The translations under genes and the position numbers were made by a program. A stretch of DNA of 64,000 bases from Stenotrophomonas sp. 704A1 (GTDB taxonomy: Bacteria; Pseudomonadota; Gammaproteobacteria; Xanthomonadales; Xanthomonadaceae), in contig NZ_CP130831.1 of NCBI RefSeq assembly GCF_030549525.1, positions 3,249,501 through 3,313,500 of the forward strand, given 5' to 3'. Below, piece by piece: positions 52,693-62,353 of the stretch. Numbering within the stretch: position 1 is the stretch's first letter; each line of letters begins with the position of its first letter. The notes below the pieces were generated by a model, which did not search any database, was not told where the DNA came from, and saw nothing but the letters and a program-made list of their open reading frames with translations.

Positions 52693-54180
52693 TCAGAGCA
52701 GAACAACATCGAACTGCTCCTGCAGGTACTGCTCATCGGCCTGGAAGCGGATGCTCTTGCCGAGAAACTCCTCCAGCTCGGCCACCGCCGACGATTCCTC
52801 GTCGGTGATCCGCGCCACCACCTTGCTCGAGGCGATCACCAGCAGGCGCGCCGCATCGAACTGGCGCACCGCACGGGTGATCTCACGGAAGATTTCGTAG
52901 GTCACCGTCTCGGTGGTCTTGATCGTGCCGCGGCCACTGCACTGCGGGCAGGTTTCCGACAGCTGGCGCTCCAGGCTTTCCACGGTGCGCTTGCGGGTCA
53001 TCTCCACCAGGCCCAGCGGCGAGAAGTCGTACACCGTGGTCTTGGCATGGTCGCGGGCCAGCGCCTTTTCCAGCGTGCGCAGCACCTGGCGGCGGTGCTC
53101 GGCATCGTCCATGTCGATGAAGTCGATGATGATGATGCCGCCGAGGTTGCGCAGGCGCAGCTGCCTGGCCACCGCCTGCGCGGCCTCCAGGTTGGTGCGG
53201 AACACGGTCTCTTCCAGGTTGCGCTGGCCCAGGAACGACCCGGTGTTGACGTCGATGGTGGTCATCGCCTCGGTCTGGTCGATCACCAGGTAGCCGCCGG
53301 ATTTCAGCGGAACCTGCTTGTCCAGCGCGCGGCCGATCTCATCCTCCACCCCGAACATGTCGAAGATCGGGCGATCCCCCGAATACAGTTCCAGCTTCTC
53401 GGCCAGCACCGGCATGTACTTGGCCACGAAGGCCTGCAGCTGGGCGAAAGTCTCCTTCGAATCCACCTTGACCTTGTCCACGTCCTTGCGGATCAGGTCG
53501 CGCACCGACCGCAGCGGCAGGCTCAGGTCTTCGTAGATGTTGCTGCACGAGGGTGCTTCGCGGCCCCGCCGCTCGACCACGTTCCACACCCGCGACAGGT
53601 AGGCGATGTCCTCGGCGATGGCCTCGGCCGGCTGGCCTTCGGCGTTGGTGCGCACGATGTAGCCGTAGCCGCCGTGCTGGGCCGACAGTTCGGTCACCAG
53701 CGCCTTCAGCCGCGCGCGCTCGCCTTCGTCCTCGATGCGGGCCGAAACCCCCACCACCTTCGACTGCGGCAGCAGCACCATGTAGCGCGAGGGAATGCTG
53801 ATCTGCGTGGTCAGCCGCGCGCCCTTGGTACCGATCGGATCCTTCACCACCTGCACCACGATGTCCTGGCCGTCGCGCAGCAGCTCCACGATGGGAACGC
53901 TGGACGGCGGCGGCAGGGTGGTGTTCTCGGTGTCGGCACTGGCCACCGGCGCCGGCCGCACCACGTCATTGGCGTGCAGGAACGCAGCGCGCTCCAGCCC
54001 CACCTCGACGAACGCCGCCTGCATGCCCGGCATCACCCGCTGCACCTTGCCCTTGTAGATGTTGCCGACCACACCCCGGCGCCAGCCGCGCTCGATGTGC
54101 AGCTCCTGCAGCATGCCGTTCTCGATCACCGCGACCCGGGTTTCGCGCGGGGTCACATTGACCAGGATTTCCTCAGACAT
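52693..54180 (-). CDS. rng: Ribonuclease G
   Basis: A 495-residue endoribonuclease that matures the 16S rRNA 5' end. It has an S1-like RNA-binding part ([20 protein letters not shown]), the catalytic aspartate segments [15 protein letters not shown] and [12 protein letters not shown], and the Zn-link CPQCSGRG. There is no long C-terminal scaffold, so RNase G rather than RNase E. The start overlaps the end of maf by eight bases. Confidence 0.96.
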   Translation of the reverse strand: MSEEILVNVTPRETRVAVIENGMLQELHIERGWRRGVVGNIYKGKVQRVMPGMQAAFVEVGLERAAFLHANDVVRPAPVASADTENTTLPPPSSVPIVELLRDGQDIVVQVVKDPIGTKGARLTTQISIPSRYMVLLPQSKVVGVSARIEDEGERARLKALVTELSAQHGGYGYIVRTNAEGQPAEAIAEDIAYLSRVWNVVERRGREAPSCSNIYEDLSLPLRSVRDLIRKDVDKVKVDSKETFAQLQAFVAKYMPVLAEKLELYSGDRPIFDMFGVEDEIGRALDKQVPLKSGGYLVIDQTEAMTTIDVNTGSFLGQRNLEETVFRTNLEAAQAVARQLRLRNLGGIIIIDFIDMDDAEHRRQVLRTLEKALARDHAKTTVYDFSPLGLVEMTRKRTVESLERQLSETCPQCSGRGTIKTTETVTYEIFREITRAVRQFDAARLLVIASSKVVARITDEESSAVAELEEFLGKSIRFQADEQYLQEQFDVVLL

Positions 54181-54781
54181 CGGCAGCCTCCCTGGCGGCA
54201 TCGGCAGTGGGGGCCGGCACGCCGCAGCGCGCCAGCAGACGATCGGTATGCAGCAACGGCAGCCCCATGACACCGGAGTAGCTGCCGGAAAGGTGTTCGA
54301 TCCAGCGTTCGGCACCGCCCTGGATGGCGTAGGCTCCGGCCTTGTCCAGCGGCTCACCGGTGGCGACATAGGCGGCGATGTCGGCGGCGCTGATCGCAGC
54401 GAAGGTGACCTCGGAAATGACCAGCTCGCTGTCCACCCCCTCCGGCCCGACCACCACCACCGCCGTCATCACCTGGTGGGTGCGCCCGGCCAGCCGCGTC
54501 AGCATCGCCCGCGCGTCGGCGGCATCGGCCGGCTTGCCGAAGACTTCACCGTCCAGCACCACTTCGGTATCCGAGCCCAGCACCCGCGCCTGCGGGTCCT
54601 CGGCCCGGACCCGGTGCAGGCCAGCGCGCGCCTTGTCGGCGGCGACCCGGCAGACATACTGTTCGGCGCTTTCAGCGGCCGCCTGCTGTTCGACGACCTC
54701 CAGGTCCAGGGCCTGGAAGGGGCGTCCGAGTCGGGCCAGCAGCTGGTTGCGTCGGGGGGAGCGGGAAGCAAGATAGAGCAT
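54173..54781 (-). CDS. maf: Maf-family nucleotide pyrophosphatase
   Basis: A 202-residue house-cleaning enzyme that hydrolyses non-canonical or modified NTPs. It begins [20 protein letters not shown], the Maf signature, with [37 protein letters not shown] and [12 protein letters not shown] following. The presence of the GAYAIQG segment suggests the YhdE (dTTP/UTP) branch. First gene of the maf-rng-yhdP-tldD series. Confidence 0.95.
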   Translation of the reverse strand: MLYLASRSPRRNQLLARLGRPFQALDLEVVEQQAAAESAEQYVCRVAADKARAGLHRVRAEDPQARVLGSDTEVVLDGEVFGKPADAADARAMLTRLAGRTHQVMTAVVVVGPEGVDSELVISEVTFAAISAADIAAYVATGEPLDKAGAYAIQGGAERWIEHLSGSYSGVMGLPLLHTDRLLARCGVPAPTADAAREAADV

Positions 54782-54911
54782 CGGCACAGCATAACCTGAG
54801 GCCGGCACCTGAATCGTCGGCAACCCCGCCTGCCACGCCTGCAACCCCGTCTGGACTCACAGCGCGTTCATCGCTACGACACCACCCTCACCGGCACAAC
54901 AAGGAGATCCC

Positions 54912-55649
54912 ATGCGCCGCACCGCCACCCCGCTGCTGCTTGCCCTGTCCCTCGCTCTTGGAGCCTCGATGACCGCCCACGCTGACCCTTCGTCGCCGTC
55001 GATCGCCGCCCCGGCCGAAGGCACCCTGCTGAACATCTCGGCCAACGCCGAAGCCACCCGCGTGCCGGACGTGGCCACCCTGTCGGCCGGCGTGGTCACC
55101 CAGGCCGCCGACGGCAACAGCGCGATGCGCCAGAACGCCCAGCAGATGGACAAGGTCCTGGCCGCGATCAAGGCCGCCGGCATCGCCGAGCGCGACGTGC
55201 AGACCAGCGGCGTCAGCCTCAACCCCCAGTACCGCTACGCCGACAACGAGGCACCGAAGATCACCGGCTACCAGGCCAGCAACACGGTCAGCCTGAAGGT
55301 GCGCGACATCGCCAAGCTGGGCAAGGTGCTCGACGCCCTGGCCGCGCAGGGGGCCAACCAGATCAATGGCCCGCAGTTCGAGATCGACCAGCCCGAGCCG
55401 GTCTATGACGAAGCCCGCCTGGCCGCGCTGAAGAAGGCGCAGGCCCGTGCCCAGACCTACGCCCGCTCGCTGGGGCTGCAGGTGCGCCGCATCGTCAGCA
55501 TCTCCGAGAACGCCGGCGGCGGCTTCCGCCCGATGCCGATGATGCGGGCGATGTCGGCTGGCGCCGCGATGGACAAGGCCACCCCGGTCGCGCCGGGCGA
55601 ATCGACGATCTCGGTCACCCTCGACGTGGTGTTCGAACTGGGCCGCTGA
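54912..55649 (+). CDS. SIMPL-domain (DUF541) periplasmic protein
   Basis: A 245-residue exported protein with signal peptide MRRTATPLLLALSLALGASM (cleaved near AHA-DP) and a SIMPL domain: ISANAEATRVPDVATLSAGV, TSGVSLNPQYRYADNEAPKI, TGYQASNTVSLKVRD and ISVTLDVVFEL. Family members form oligomeric periplasmic rings and are linked to oxidative-stress tolerance; the exact role here is unknown. AAGGAGAT precedes the ATG. Confidence 0.9.
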   Translation: MRRTATPLLLALSLALGASMTAHADPSSPSIAAPAEGTLLNISANAEATRVPDVATLSAGVVTQAADGNSAMRQNAQQMDKVLAAIKAAGIAERDVQTSGVSLNPQYRYADNEAPKITGYQASNTVSLKVRDIAKLGKVLDALAAQGANQINGPQFEIDQPEPVYDEARLAALKKAQARAQTYARSLGLQVRRIVSISENAGGGFRPMPMMRAMSAGAAMDKATPVAPGESTISVTLDVVFELGR

Positions 55650-55650
55650 C

Positions 55651-55686
55651 CGGCAGCGCGGGGCCATGCCCCGCGAGCGCAGCGGA
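55651..55686 (+). repeat. SMAG element, copy A
   Basis: CGGCAGCGCGGGGCCATGCC followed by CCGCGAGCGCAGCGG, with an internal GCGGGGC-CAT-GCCCCGC hairpin. It directly follows the SIMPL stop and is repeated almost exactly 100 bases on. Its head is GCAG rather than GTAG. Confidence 0.8.
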
Positions 55687-55696
55687 AGAACACACG

Positions 55697-55720
55697 CGGC
55701 GCCCTTCGGGGCGCCGTTTT
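55697..55720 (+). terminator. Rho-independent terminator of the SIMPL gene
   Basis: CGGCGCCC, TTCG loop, GGGCGCCG and TTTT, between the two SMAG copies. Confidence 0.85.
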
Positions 55721-55750
55721 CATTGGCGCACCGTCGATCACCTGCCGCCC

Positions 55751-55820
55751 GGGTAGCGCGGGGCCATGCCCCGCGAGCGCAGCGGCGCGCCTCTTCCGCC
55801 GGGCATGGCCTGGCGCTGCC
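55751..55820. repeat. SMAG element, copy B, with degenerate inverted partner
   Basis: GGGTAGCGCGGGGCCATGCC then CCGCGAGCGCAGCGG matches copy A at all but two bases. An inverted, diverged unit (CCGCCGGGCATGGCCTGGCG, ending CTGCC) follows at about 55797-55820. The remaining 55821-55968 stretch before tonB shows no supported feature. Confidence 0.82.
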
Positions 55821-55968
55821 GTTTCATGAAGCGCAGCCCAATGGCGCCTCCCCTGCCTCTAGGCAGTGGTGGAGGCCGCGCGCTAATGATGGGCTGCCAG
55901 CCGCGTGCGGCAACCCCACCCGCGACCCTGGTGCGTTGAGGACTTCGACACTGGCATGGAGGTGGACC

Positions 55969-56628
55969 ATGGTTCGTACGTATCCCGTAGTACCCCTGCA
56001 CTTCGATCCCGCCCGTATCGCCGCCTGGAGCGCGGCCATCGCCCTGCATCTGCTGGCATTGCTGTTGCTGTTGATCCCCGCGACCTACCAGGCCATCACC
56101 GCGCTGCCGCGCGACACCACCGAGGTCAGGCTGATTCCCAAGGAACAGCCGAAGCCGCCGGAGCCGTTGCCGGTGGAGCCGAAGCCGGAAGTCGCCAAGG
56201 TCGTGCCCAAGCCGCAGGCTGCGCCGACCGTGGTCCCGCCGCTGCCCGCCCCGACCGCCACGCTGGAAGAAGCCCAGGGCATCATCCTGCCCGCAGCCGA
56301 ACCGGCCCCCGTGCAGACGGCACCGAGCGTGGCGCCGTCCACGCCAATGGCCGGGGTGCAGCTGCAGTACCGCAATGCCCCTCCGCCGGCCTATCCGGTC
56401 CCGGCCCTGCGCAACCATGAGCAGGGCACCGTCCTGCTGCGGGTCGAGGTGGATACCAGTGGCAAGCCGGTGAACGTCAGCGTCGAGCGCAGCAGCGGCT
56501 CGCGCAGCCTGGACCAGGCCGCCCGCCAGCAGGTGCTGCGCCACTGGCGCTTCGTCCCGGCCGAGCGTGACGGGGTGGCGGTGCCCGCCATCGGCAGGGT
56601 TCCGGTGCAGTTCTCGTTGCCCGATTGA
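55969..56628 (+). CDS. TonB energy-transducer protein
   Basis: A 219-residue protein that couples the inner-membrane proton motive force to outer-membrane receptors. One N-terminal helix (about 19-37, AWSAAIALHLLALLLLLIPA) precedes a Pro/Lys/Glu-rich spacer (PKEQPKPPEPLPVEPKPEVA), and the C-terminal TonB domain has YPVPALRNHEQGTVLLRVEV and VLRHWRFVPAERDG. GGAGGTGG lies just upstream of the ATG. No exbB/exbD is adjacent, so it must use complexes encoded elsewhere. A receptor gene follows, suggesting a dedicated partner. Confidence 0.92.
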   Translation: MVRTYPVVPLHFDPARIAAWSAAIALHLLALLLLLIPATYQAITALPRDTTEVRLIPKEQPKPPEPLPVEPKPEVAKVVPKPQAAPTVVPPLPAPTATLEEAQGIILPAAEPAPVQTAPSVAPSTPMAGVQLQYRNAPPPAYPVPALRNHEQGTVLLRVEVDTSGKPVNVSVERSSGSRSLDQAARQQVLRHWRFVPAERDGVAVPAIGRVPVQFSLPD

Positions 56629-56637
56629 GCGTTCGCA

Positions 56638-56663
56638 GCCGGCCCGGCAGCCGCCGGGCCGGC
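56638..56663 (+). terminator. 11-bp hairpin after tonB
   Basis: GCCGGCCCGGC, AGCC loop, GCCGGGCCGGC, ten bases after the stop. No T-run, so it may be a weak or Rho-assisted end. Confidence 0.55.
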
Positions 56664-56706
56664 TATAACGCAGAGTGGCTGTGGACAGGGCCAATCTGCC
56701 CGCTTA

Positions 56707-56724
56707 TTCCGACCTCGTTCGGAA
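56707..56724. promoter_or_regulatory. Operator-like dyad before receptor 4
   Basis: TTCCGA and TCGGAA flank a six-base spacer in an AT-richer stretch 122 bases before the receptor start. It is suitably placed for a regulator site, but nothing identifies the regulator. Confidence 0.3.
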
Positions 56725-56845
56725 ATCGTTACGAATTAAGCAAAACTTCACAGCTTCGTCACCTGCCAGAAACCTAGATTGACGCGTCCCGGGGCACACC
56801 GGAGACAGCCCTCAATGTTCGAGTTTTCCAGTCAGGAGAGAAGCT

Positions 56846-59659
56846 GTGAAACACCCGATCCAACGGCCCGCCAGCCGCCGCCATAACCACCTGGCATCGT
56901 CCATCACCCATATCCTTACCGGCGGCGCCCTGCTGCTGGCCGGCGCCGTGGCTTCCTCTTCCGCATTCGCGCAGGAACAGGCCACCAACCTTGACCGGAT
57001 CACGGTCACCGGTTCGAACATCCCGCGCACCAACACCGAGACGCCGTCGCCGGTGCAGGTGGTGACCCGCCAGGAAATCGACCGTACCGGCAAGACCACG
57101 GTCGCCGAGTATCTGCAGACGCTGACCGCCGACGGCGCCGGCTCCATTCCCAAGACCTTCGGCAACGGCTTCGCCGGTGGCGGCGCGGGCATTTCGCTGC
57201 GCGGCCTCGGCGCCGGCTCGACCCTGGTGCTGTTGAACGGCCGCCGCATGGCGACCTACGGCCTGGCCGACGATGGCCAGAAGGTGTTCACCGACCTCAG
57301 CACCATCCCGCTCGACGCCGTCGAGCGCGTGGAAGTGCTGAAGGACGGCGCTTCGGCGATCTACGGTTCCGACGCGATCGCCGGCGTGGTCAACATCATC
57401 CTGCGCAGCGACTTCCAGGGCGCCATCCTGCGTGGCTCCTACGGCATGTCCGGCGATGGCGATGGCGATGCGAAGAAGGCCACCCTGACCGCCGGCACCG
57501 GCGACCTCGCCACCGATGGCTGGAACGCATTCTTCAGCCTGGACGTCGGCAAGTCCGACGCGATCAAGATCAGTGACCGCAAGAACCGCAAGTGGATCGG
57601 CACCGGCGATATCCGCCGCTGGGGCTACGACGCCGCCGATGCACAGTTCCTGGGCGGTGCGTACCTGTCCGGCGGTACCGCCGGCGGCACCGGGCCGAAC
57701 GGTTCGGTGTTCGACGACCGCAACGTGGACGATGAAAATCCGGCCTTCCTGGTGGCCCTGCCCGGCTGCGCCGGCCTGACCACCATTCCCGGCCAGACCG
57801 ACGCCACCGCTCAGGCACAGGGCTGCCTGTGGGATCCGGCACAGCAGTACCGCGACCTGAGCCCGGAAGAGAAGTACGTGAACGTGTTCGGCCGTGCCAG
57901 CTTCGCCTTCGGCGAGGGCGGCGAGGTCTACACCGAGATCGGCTACTCCAAGAAGGAAACCATCTTCAGCAATACGCCCTCGGGCACCTCCGGCGGCTGG
58001 GGCTACCCCGGTGGCCCGGTCAACGCCAGCAGCGGCGACGGCGCCGTGGTGCTCAGCCCGACCCATCCGGACAACCCGATTCCGGGCCAGGCCTCGCGCC
58101 TGCGCTACTCGGCCTGGGATGTCGGCCCGCGCGTGACCAACAACACCAACGAGTTCAACCGCTTCCTGGTCGGCGTAAAGGGCAACTGGGGCGAGTGGAG
58201 CTACGACACCGCCTACCTGCATTCGGGCACCGACCTGGTCAACAAGCGCACCGGCTTCCTGCGCTACAGCGCCGTGCAGTGCGCGCTGGGTGACCCGGCC
58301 TGCGCCGGCGGCGTGTGGCGCATCGGCGACAACGCCGGCCTGAATTCGCAGGCGCTGTACGACTACATCTCGCCGACCATCAGTGCCCGCGCCAAGTCCA
58401 GCCTGGACATGTTCGACTTCACCATCTCGCGCAGCCTGATGGACCTGAAGGGCGGCCCGCTGGGCCTGGCCTTCGGTACCGAGTGGCGCAAGACCAGCAA
58501 CAGCCTGACCCCGCAGACCTACACCGACCAGGGTGACATCATCGGCCTGGGCTACTCGGCCTACGACGGCACCCAGAACGTGTACGCCGGCTACGTCGAA
58601 CTGTCGGCACCGGTGCTGGAACAGCTGGAGCTGTCTGCCGCACTGCGCTATGACAAGTACGAAAGCGGCGAAGGCAAGGCCACGCCGAAGCTGGGCGTGA
58701 AGTTCACCCCGGCCGACTGGATCGCGCTGCGTGCCAGCTACGCCGAAGGTTTCCGCGCGCCCAACCCGGCCGAGAACGGCGACGGCGGCCTGGCCGCGTT
58801 CTCCAACGCCCGCGATCCGGTGCGTTGCGCCATCGATCCGGACAACGAGTGCACCGCGCGCTCGGTGGCGATCATCACACGCCCCAACTCGGGCCTGAAG
58901 CCGGAAGAGTCCAAGAGCTACTCGGTGGGCATCGTGCTGCAGCCGACCTCGACCACCTCGCTGACCGTTGACGCCTGGGAAATCAAGCGCACCAACGAGA
59001 TCGCCCAGGGCAGCACCGCTGACGCGATCGCCGCCGGCAACGTCCTGCGCGACAGCAACAACATCGGCGGCGTGGCCAACAGCGGCACCATCCTGGCGGT
59101 CAACACCCAGTACGTGAACGCCAACTCGTCGCGTGTCCGCGGTATCGACACCGATGTGCGCCAGACCTTCGACCTCGGTCCGGGCCAGCTGGAAATGGAC
59201 CTGCAGTGGAGCCACATCCTGAAGTTCGAACGTACCGAGGGTGACACCACCGTCGATTACGTTGGTACCCACGGCAACTGCGATGTGACCAACTGCATCG
59301 GTACGCCGCAGGACAAGATCAACTTCGGCACCACCTGGAAGCAGGGCCCGTGGAGCGTCAGCGGTGTGGTGAACTACATCGACAGCATGGACAACAAGGA
59401 CCGCCGCGGTGGCGACTACCTGGCCTTCTATGAAGACGGCACGCCGGTGGAGAAGATCTCGTCCTTCACCACCTTCGATCTGTCCGGTCGCTGGAACATC
59501 ACCGATGCCTTCGAGCTGAACGCCTCGGTGCAGAACGTGTTCGACCGCATCGCCCCGCTCGACCCGACCACCTACGGTGCGGTCAACTACAACCCGCTGC
59601 ACTTCAGCGGCGCGATTGGCCGCTACTTCACCGTCGGCGCCAAGTACACCTTCAAGTAA
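56846..59659 (+). CDS. TonB-dependent receptor 4
   Basis: A 937-residue outer-membrane receptor with a long signal peptide (about residues 1-43, ending SSSAFA-Q), TonB-box-like DRITVTGSNI, a plug with SLRGLGAGSTLVLLNGRR and IYGSDAIAGVVNIIL, and a barrel ending VGAKYTFK. AGGAGAGAAG precedes the ATG. It lies 217 bases downstream of tonB. It belongs to a different subgroup from receptors 1 and 2. The ligand is unknown; the following amino-acid permease might share the substrate class, but a terminator separates them. Confidence 0.92.
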   Translation: MKHPIQRPASRRHNHLASSITHILTGGALLLAGAVASSSAFAQEQATNLDRITVTGSNIPRTNTETPSPVQVVTRQEIDRTGKTTVAEYLQTLTADGAGSIPKTFGNGFAGGGAGISLRGLGAGSTLVLLNGRRMATYGLADDGQKVFTDLSTIPLDAVERVEVLKDGASAIYGSDAIAGVVNIILRSDFQGAILRGSYGMSGDGDGDAKKATLTAGTGDLATDGWNAFFSLDVGKSDAIKISDRKNRKWIGTGDIRRWGYDAADAQFLGGAYLSGGTAGGTGPNGSVFDDRNVDDENPAFLVALPGCAGLTTIPGQTDATAQAQGCLWDPAQQYRDLSPEEKYVNVFGRASFAFGEGGEVYTEIGYSKKETIFSNTPSGTSGGWGYPGGPVNASSGDGAVVLSPTHPDNPIPGQASRLRYSAWDVGPRVTNNTNEFNRFLVGVKGNWGEWSYDTAYLHSGTDLVNKRTGFLRYSAVQCALGDPACAGGVWRIGDNAGLNSQALYDYISPTISARAKSSLDMFDFTISRSLMDLKGGPLGLAFGTEWRKTSNSLTPQTYTDQGDIIGLGYSAYDGTQNVYAGYVELSAPVLEQLELSAALRYDKYESGEGKATPKLGVKFTPADWIALRASYAEGFRAPNPAENGDGGLAAFSNARDPVRCAIDPDNECTARSVAIITRPNSGLKPEESKSYSVGIVLQPTSTTSLTVDAWEIKRTNEIAQGSTADAIAAGNVLRDSNNIGGVANSGTILAVNTQYVNANSSRVRGIDTDVRQTFDLGPGQLEMDLQWSHILKFERTEGDTTVDYVGTHGNCDVTNCIGTPQDKINFGTTWKQGPWSVSGVVNYIDSMDNKDRRGGDYLAFYEDGTPVEKISSFTTFDLSGRWNITDAFELNASVQNVFDRIAPLDPTTYGAVNYNPLHFSGAIGRYFTVGAKYTFK

Positions 59660-59680
59660 TCGAAGGCGCGTCACCTGCAG

Positions 59681-59708
59681 AGGCCCGGGCTCACGCCCGG
59701 GCCTTTGT
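59681..59708 (+). terminator. Rho-independent terminator of receptor 4
   Basis: AGGCCCGGGC, TCAC loop, GCCCGGGCCT, then TTGTTG. Located 22 bases after the stop. Confidence 0.85.
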
Positions 59709-59762
59709 TGTTCCGCACACACCGCAGGGGCGAAGATGGAGGCCCCTCCGAAGGAACGGCAG

Positions 59763-61184
59763 ATGGCGGCTCGCCCGCAACGCCTTGGCCTGGCCGCCCT
59801 GACCGCCCTGGTGGTCGGGTCGATGGTCGGTGCCGGCATCTTCTCGCTGCCACAGAACGTGGCGCGCAGTGCCGGCCCGGCCGCGGCACTGATCGGCTGG
59901 GCGCTGAGCGGCGCCGGCATGCTGATGCTGGCCTTCGTGTTCCAGGCGCTGGCCAACCGCCGCCCGGACCTGGACACCGGCATCTACGCCTACGCGCGCG
60001 CCGGCTTCGGCAACTACATCGGCTTCTCCGCCGCGTGGGGCTACTGGGTTGCCTCGGTGCTGGGCAACACCAGTTTCTTCGTGCTCATCTTCAGCGGCCT
60101 CGGCCATTTCCTGCCCGCCTTCGGCGAGGACAACACGCCGGTCGCGGTAGCCGCATCGTCGCTGCTGCTGTGGACCGTGCACCTGCTGGTGCTGCGCGGG
60201 CTGCGTACCGCGGCGATCATCAACGGCCTGGTCACCGTGGCCAAGCTGGTCCCCATCGCGCTGTTCCTGGTGCTGGCCGCCGGTGCATTCCGCATGCAGG
60301 TGTTCCGCGCCGACTTCTTCGGCACGCCCGCGCTGGGCGATCTGGGCACGCAGCTGCGCGGCATGATGCTGGTGACGGTCTGGGTGTTCATCGGTATCGA
60401 AGGGGCCAGCATCTATTCACGGCGCGCGGCCCGCCGCGCCGACGTCGGCCGCGCCACCGTGATCGGTTTCGTGGGGGTGTGGCTGCTGCTGGTGCTGGTC
60501 AGCCTGCTGTCGATGGGCGTGCTGTCGCAGGCCGAACTGGCCGCCATGCCCAATCCTTCGATGGCCTATGTGCTGCGTGCCATCGTCGGCGAATGGGGCG
60601 CCACGGTGATCATCATCGGCTCGATCATCTCGGTGCTGGGCGCATTGCTGGCCTGGGTGCTGCTGTGCGGTGAAGTGCTGTATGCGGCCGCCGGCGACGG
60701 CACCATGCCGGCCTTCCTTGGCCGCGAGAACGCGCGCGGCGTGCCGGCCAATGCCTTGTGGTTGAGCAATGGCCTGATCCAGCTGTTCCTGCTGCTGGTG
60801 CTGGTCAACTCGGGCAGCTACACCAGTCTGGTCCTGCTGGCGGCCTCGATGAGCCTGGTGCCGTATTTCCTGTCCAGCGCGTTCGGCGCGAAGCTGGCCT
60901 GGCAGGGCGATGCATACCCGGGCACTCCCGGCGCACGCTGGCGCGACCTGATCGTCGCGCTGCTGGCCAGTACCTATGCGCTGTGGCTGGTCTACGCCGG
61001 TGGGCTGGACAACCTGCTGCTGTCGGCACTGCTGTACGTGCCCGGTGTCGGCCTGTTTGCGTTGACCCGGCGCCAGCAGGGCGAACGTGTGTTCACCGGC
61101 TGGGAGTGGGTCCTGTTCGGCGCGATCCTGGCGGCGGCGATCGCTACGCTGATCGCGTTGCTGCGGGGCCACCTGGCGCTGTAG
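59763..61184 (+). CDS. APC-superfamily amino-acid antiporter/permease
   Basis: A 473-residue inner-membrane transporter with about twelve helices. It opens LGLAALTALVVGSMVGAGIF, whose GSMVGAGIF substrate-binding loop is typical of the basic amino-acid/polyamine antiporter (APA) family, and has FIGIEGASIYSRRAARRADV near helix 6. Arginine/ornithine-type exchange is the likeliest activity. The ATG at 59763 follows AAGGAA; an in-frame ATG at 59736 would add nine residues. Confidence 0.88.
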   Translation: MAARPQRLGLAALTALVVGSMVGAGIFSLPQNVARSAGPAAALIGWALSGAGMLMLAFVFQALANRRPDLDTGIYAYARAGFGNYIGFSAAWGYWVASVLGNTSFFVLIFSGLGHFLPAFGEDNTPVAVAASSLLLWTVHLLVLRGLRTAAIINGLVTVAKLVPIALFLVLAAGAFRMQVFRADFFGTPALGDLGTQLRGMMLVTVWVFIGIEGASIYSRRAARRADVGRATVIGFVGVWLLLVLVSLLSMGVLSQAELAAMPNPSMAYVLRAIVGEWGATVIIIGSIISVLGALLAWVLLCGEVLYAAAGDGTMPAFLGRENARGVPANALWLSNGLIQLFLLLVLVNSGSYTSLVLLAASMSLVPYFLSSAFGAKLAWQGDAYPGTPGARWRDLIVALLASTYALWLVYAGGLDNLLLSALLYVPGVGLFALTRRQQGERVFTGWEWVLFGAILAAAIATLIALLRGHLAL

Positions 61185-61210
61185 CGCCGCGCATTGCCGC
61201 GCCGCGATCG

Positions 61211-61243
61211 AAAAAAAACCCGCATCTCGCGATGCGGGTTTTC
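61211..61243 (-). terminator. Rho-independent terminator of tRNA-Asn
   Basis: On the minus strand AAAACCCGCATC, GCGA loop, GATGCGGGTTTT followed by four more T, six bases after the tRNA end. Confidence 0.93.
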
Positions 61244-61248
61244 AAAGG

Positions 61249-61325
61249 TGGCGCCCGAAGTTGGACTCGAACCAACGACCCCCTGATTAACAGTCAAGTG
61301 CTCTAACCGGCTGAGCTATTCGGGC
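61249..61325 (-). tRNA. tRNA-Asn (GTT)
   Basis: A 77-base tRNA with encoded CCA. The minus strand reads GCCCGAATAGCTCAGCCGG at the 5' end. The seven-base acceptor stem GCCCGAA/TTCGGGC, the anticodon loop CTGTTAA with anticodon GTT, and the T-arm loop GGTTCGAGTCC are all present. The discriminator is G before CCA, as in bacterial tRNA-Asn. It has its own terminator. No integrase or att duplication is seen beside it. Confidence 0.97.
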
Positions 61326-61347
61326 AGACGAACAGTATAACCAGTCT

Positions 61348-61818
61348 TCACGCGCGATGGTAGGGGTGATTGGCAATCATCGCGGCAGCGCGATACAGCT
61401 GCTCGGCAACGACCAGGCGCACCAGCATGTGCGGCAGGGTCAGCGGCCCGATCGACCACTTCTCATCGGCCAATGCGGAGACCTCCGGCGAATGCCCTTC
61501 CGGGCCGCCGATCAGGAACGCCAGGTCCCTGCCCTGCCCGCGCCAGTGTTCCAGCCGCTGCGCCAGCTGCTCGGAACTGAGCTGGCGGCCCGGCACATCC
61601 AGCGCCACCACATAGGCATTCTTCGGCAGCGCGGCGATCACCCGCCGGCCCTCGTCCTCGGTGGCCCGGCGCGGATCGCGGCCCTTGCCGCGCAGGCCGG
61701 GTTCGATTTCCACCAGTTCGAACGGCAGCCAGTGCGACAGCCGCTTCTGGTATTCGGCGAAGCCCTGCGCGACCCAGCTGGGCGCGCGCTCACCGGTGGC
61801 GATCAGGCGGGCTTTCAT
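61348..61818 (-). CDS. rlmH: 23S rRNA (pseudouridine1915-N3)-methyltransferase RlmH
   Basis: A 156-residue SPOUT methyltransferase acting on 23S rRNA in the assembled 70S ribosome. The SAM-binding knot is visible as FLIGGPEGHSPEV and LPHMLVRLVVAEQLYRA, and the protein ends IANHPYHRA as the family does. It follows rsfS on the same strand, the normal partner. Confidence 0.97.
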   Translation of the reverse strand: MKARLIATGERAPSWVAQGFAEYQKRLSHWLPFELVEIEPGLRGKGRDPRRATEDEGRRVIAALPKNAYVVALDVPGRQLSSEQLAQRLEHWRGQGRDLAFLIGGPEGHSPEVSALADEKWSIGPLTLPHMLVRLVVAEQLYRAAAMIANHPYHRA

Positions 61819-61881
61819 CAGCGATCCTCCAAAACGTCGACGGCGCCATCGGCGCCGTCGAAGGGTGCATCAACGCGTGGC

Positions 61882-62295
61882 TCAGGCCACTTCGTCGTCG
61901 TCGCGTGACGGCGGCTGGTCGCCGACGGTCCACAGCCGCTCCAGCGCGTAGAACTCGCGCACGCGCGGCAGCATCACGTGCACGATGACGTCGCCCAGGT
62001 CGACCAGCACCCACTCCGCTTCACGCTCGCCTTCAACACCGAGCGGCATGACGTCGAGGTTCTTGGCGAAGCGCACGACTTCATCGGCGATCGACTTCAC
62101 ATGGCGGGTGGACGTACCCGAAACGACCACCATGTAATCGGCGACGCTGGACTTGCCGCGTACATCGATCTCGACCGGGTCCTTGGCCTTCAGGTCTTCG
62201 GTGGCTTGGCGGACGCTGGCCAGCAGCTCCGGCACGGACGGCGGCGGGCTGGGCAGATCGACCTTGATGGTCTGGGGCTGGGTCTGGTTGCTCAA
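61882..62295 (-). CDS. rsfS: Ribosome silencing factor RsfS
   Basis: A 137-residue RsfS/Iojap protein that binds L14 and blocks 30S-50S joining in poor nutrition. Core motifs: [50 protein letters not shown] and FYALERLW. It has a Pro-rich N-terminal extension and an acidic tail. It lies 58 bases downstream of nadD. Confidence 0.96.
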   Translation of the reverse strand: MSNQTQPQTIKVDLPSPPPSVPELLASVRQATEDLKAKDPVEIDVRGKSSVADYMVVVSGTSTRHVKSIADEVVRFAKNLDVMPLGVEGEREAEWVLVDLGDVIVHVMLPRVREFYALERLWTVGDQPPSRDDDEVA

Positions 62296-62353
62296 AGCGG
62301 ATCGACTCGATAAACGTGGGGGCGATTATACGGGCACAACGTCGCAACGGCAT

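Noticed and set aside
61249..61325. tRNA-Asn as an integration site for a genomic island
   Set aside because: No integrase, no duplicated tRNA 3' end and no change in gene character on either side; the neighbours are core genes.
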